NCBI GenBank assembly: GCA_965231025.1
Contig: OZ246407.1
Coordinates: 1,054,001 to 1,118,000 of the forward strand
Direction of reading: 5' to 3'
From: PALSA-1335 sp965231025
GTDB taxonomy: Bacteria; Patescibacteriota; Gracilibacteria; UBA1369
Length of the DNA: 64,000 nucleotides
Positions within the stretch are counted from its first letter, which is position 1; each line of letters starts with the position of its first letter. The notes beneath the pieces are model-generated. The model ran no database searches. It saw only the letters and a program-made list of their open reading frames with translations, and was not told the DNA's origin. Shown here piece by piece: positions 63,535 through 64,000 of the stretch. Position numbers and translations under genes: made by a program.

Positions 63535-64000
63535 ATGTTTAAATACTTAGAACAAATCTGGAACTCCAAAGAACTCCGCAACAAAATCCTCTTCACCATC
63601 GGCATCGTCGTCATTTGCCGCATCCTGGCACAGATCACCATCCCAGGAGCAAACATTGAGGCGCTCAAGGTGATTTTCAACCGCAACCAGATTCTCGGTC
63701 TTTTCAGCATGCTTACCGGCGGCAGCGCCGATAACTTCTCCATCATCCTGATGGGAATTTCCCCGTATATTAACGCGTCCATTATCATCCAGCTTCTGAC
63801 GGTCATCGTACCGAAGCTCGAAAACCTTTCCAAGGAGGGTGAACAGGGACGCCGCCAGCTCAACAGCTATACCCGCTGGTTAAGCCTTCCACTCGCCTTC
63901 ATCCAGTCATACGGAATGATCCTTCTGTTGAACTCCCAGTCCCCCGTCCCTCTTTTCCCCGACCTCAACACTCCGGGAGTAATCCTTCCGATCATGTTGA
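63535..64000 (+). CDS. secY: Protein translocase subunit SecY (3'-truncated)
   Basis: First 155 residues; the frame runs off the window end. MFKYLEQIWNSKELRNKILF and the first membrane helix, then the plug region (LGLFSMLTGGSADNFSIILM), GISPYINASIIIQLL in helix 2, and PKLENLSKEGEQGRRQLNSY, all SecY hallmarks. It forms the protein-conducting channel. The gap of 76 bp after rplO has a weak -10-like TAAAAT but no clear promoter. Confidence 0.96.
   Translation, partial: MFKYLEQIWNSKELRNKILFTIGIVVICRILAQITIPGANIEALKVIFNRNQILGLFSMLTGGSADNFSIILMGISPYINASIIIQLLTVIVPKLENLSKEGEQGRRQLNSYTRWLSLPLAFIQSYGMILLLNSQSPVPLFPDLNTPGVILPIML

Overview
The window reads as a chromosomal segment of a small-genome bacterium of the Candidate Phyla Radiation, most like a Peregrinibacteria-type lineage. 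This is inference, from four things: the S10/spc ribosomal block goes from S5 straight to L15 with no L30 gene; start codons almost never have a Shine-Dalgarno motif; several small families common in that group are present (DUF4342, a Cas4/RecB-like PD-(D/E)XK protein, SLH surface proteins); and UGA behaves as a normal stop (for example in the overlapping ATGA junctions at 1948, 11848 and 20590), which argues against the UGA=Gly code of Gracilibacteria.

Layout. (1) 1-8200: a type I restriction-modification locus, hsdM (cut by the window edge), an unknown gene, a PIN-like gene, hsdS, an OLD-type ATPase/TOPRIM nuclease and hsdR. The inner genes are visibly more AT-rich than hsdM and hsdR. (2) 8201-8857: a 657-bp non-coding stretch with many possible stems, perhaps a large RNA, then a Fic AMP-transferase. 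(3) 9.8-18.5 kb: a PD-(D/E)XK protein, small membrane proteins, a solitary HigA-type regulator with a clear operator, and secreted proteins (SH3-SLH, SLH, lipoproteins, and an eight-module cysteine-rich repeat protein). (4) 18.5-34 kb: glutamate dehydrogenase, adenine deaminase, large lipoproteins, a SIMPL protein, a HAD-like protein, seryl-tRNA synthetase, a TIM-barrel isomerase-like protein, a MacB-type ABC exporter and an SLH protein. (5) 34-64 kb: the transcription/translation block rpoB-ssb-rpoC-rpsL-rpsG | doxX-hflX-unknown-fusA | small ORF-gnd-tuf-rpsJ-rplC-D-W-B-rpsS-rplV-rpsC-rplP-rpmC-rpsQ-rplN-X-E-rpsZ-rpsH-rplF-R-rpsE-rplO-secY (cut by the window end).

Most unusual points. RpoB carries a roughly 176-residue lysine/alanine/proline-rich, histone-H1-like N-terminal extension and a roughly 125-residue acidic C-terminal tail. 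Low-complexity basic or Ala/Pro tails recur on L22, L29, L24, S19 and S5. Many gaps in the ribosomal block hold degenerate tandem heptamers (consensus YYCTAMR, always in the same orientation as transcription) just before the start codon, where a Shine-Dalgarno site would be expected. An ssb gene sits between rpoB and rpoC.

The genes fit a host-dependent or scavenging cell with an elaborate protein surface (three SLH proteins, four or more lipoproteins), a strong restriction/defence locus and a mostly conserved core of gene expression.
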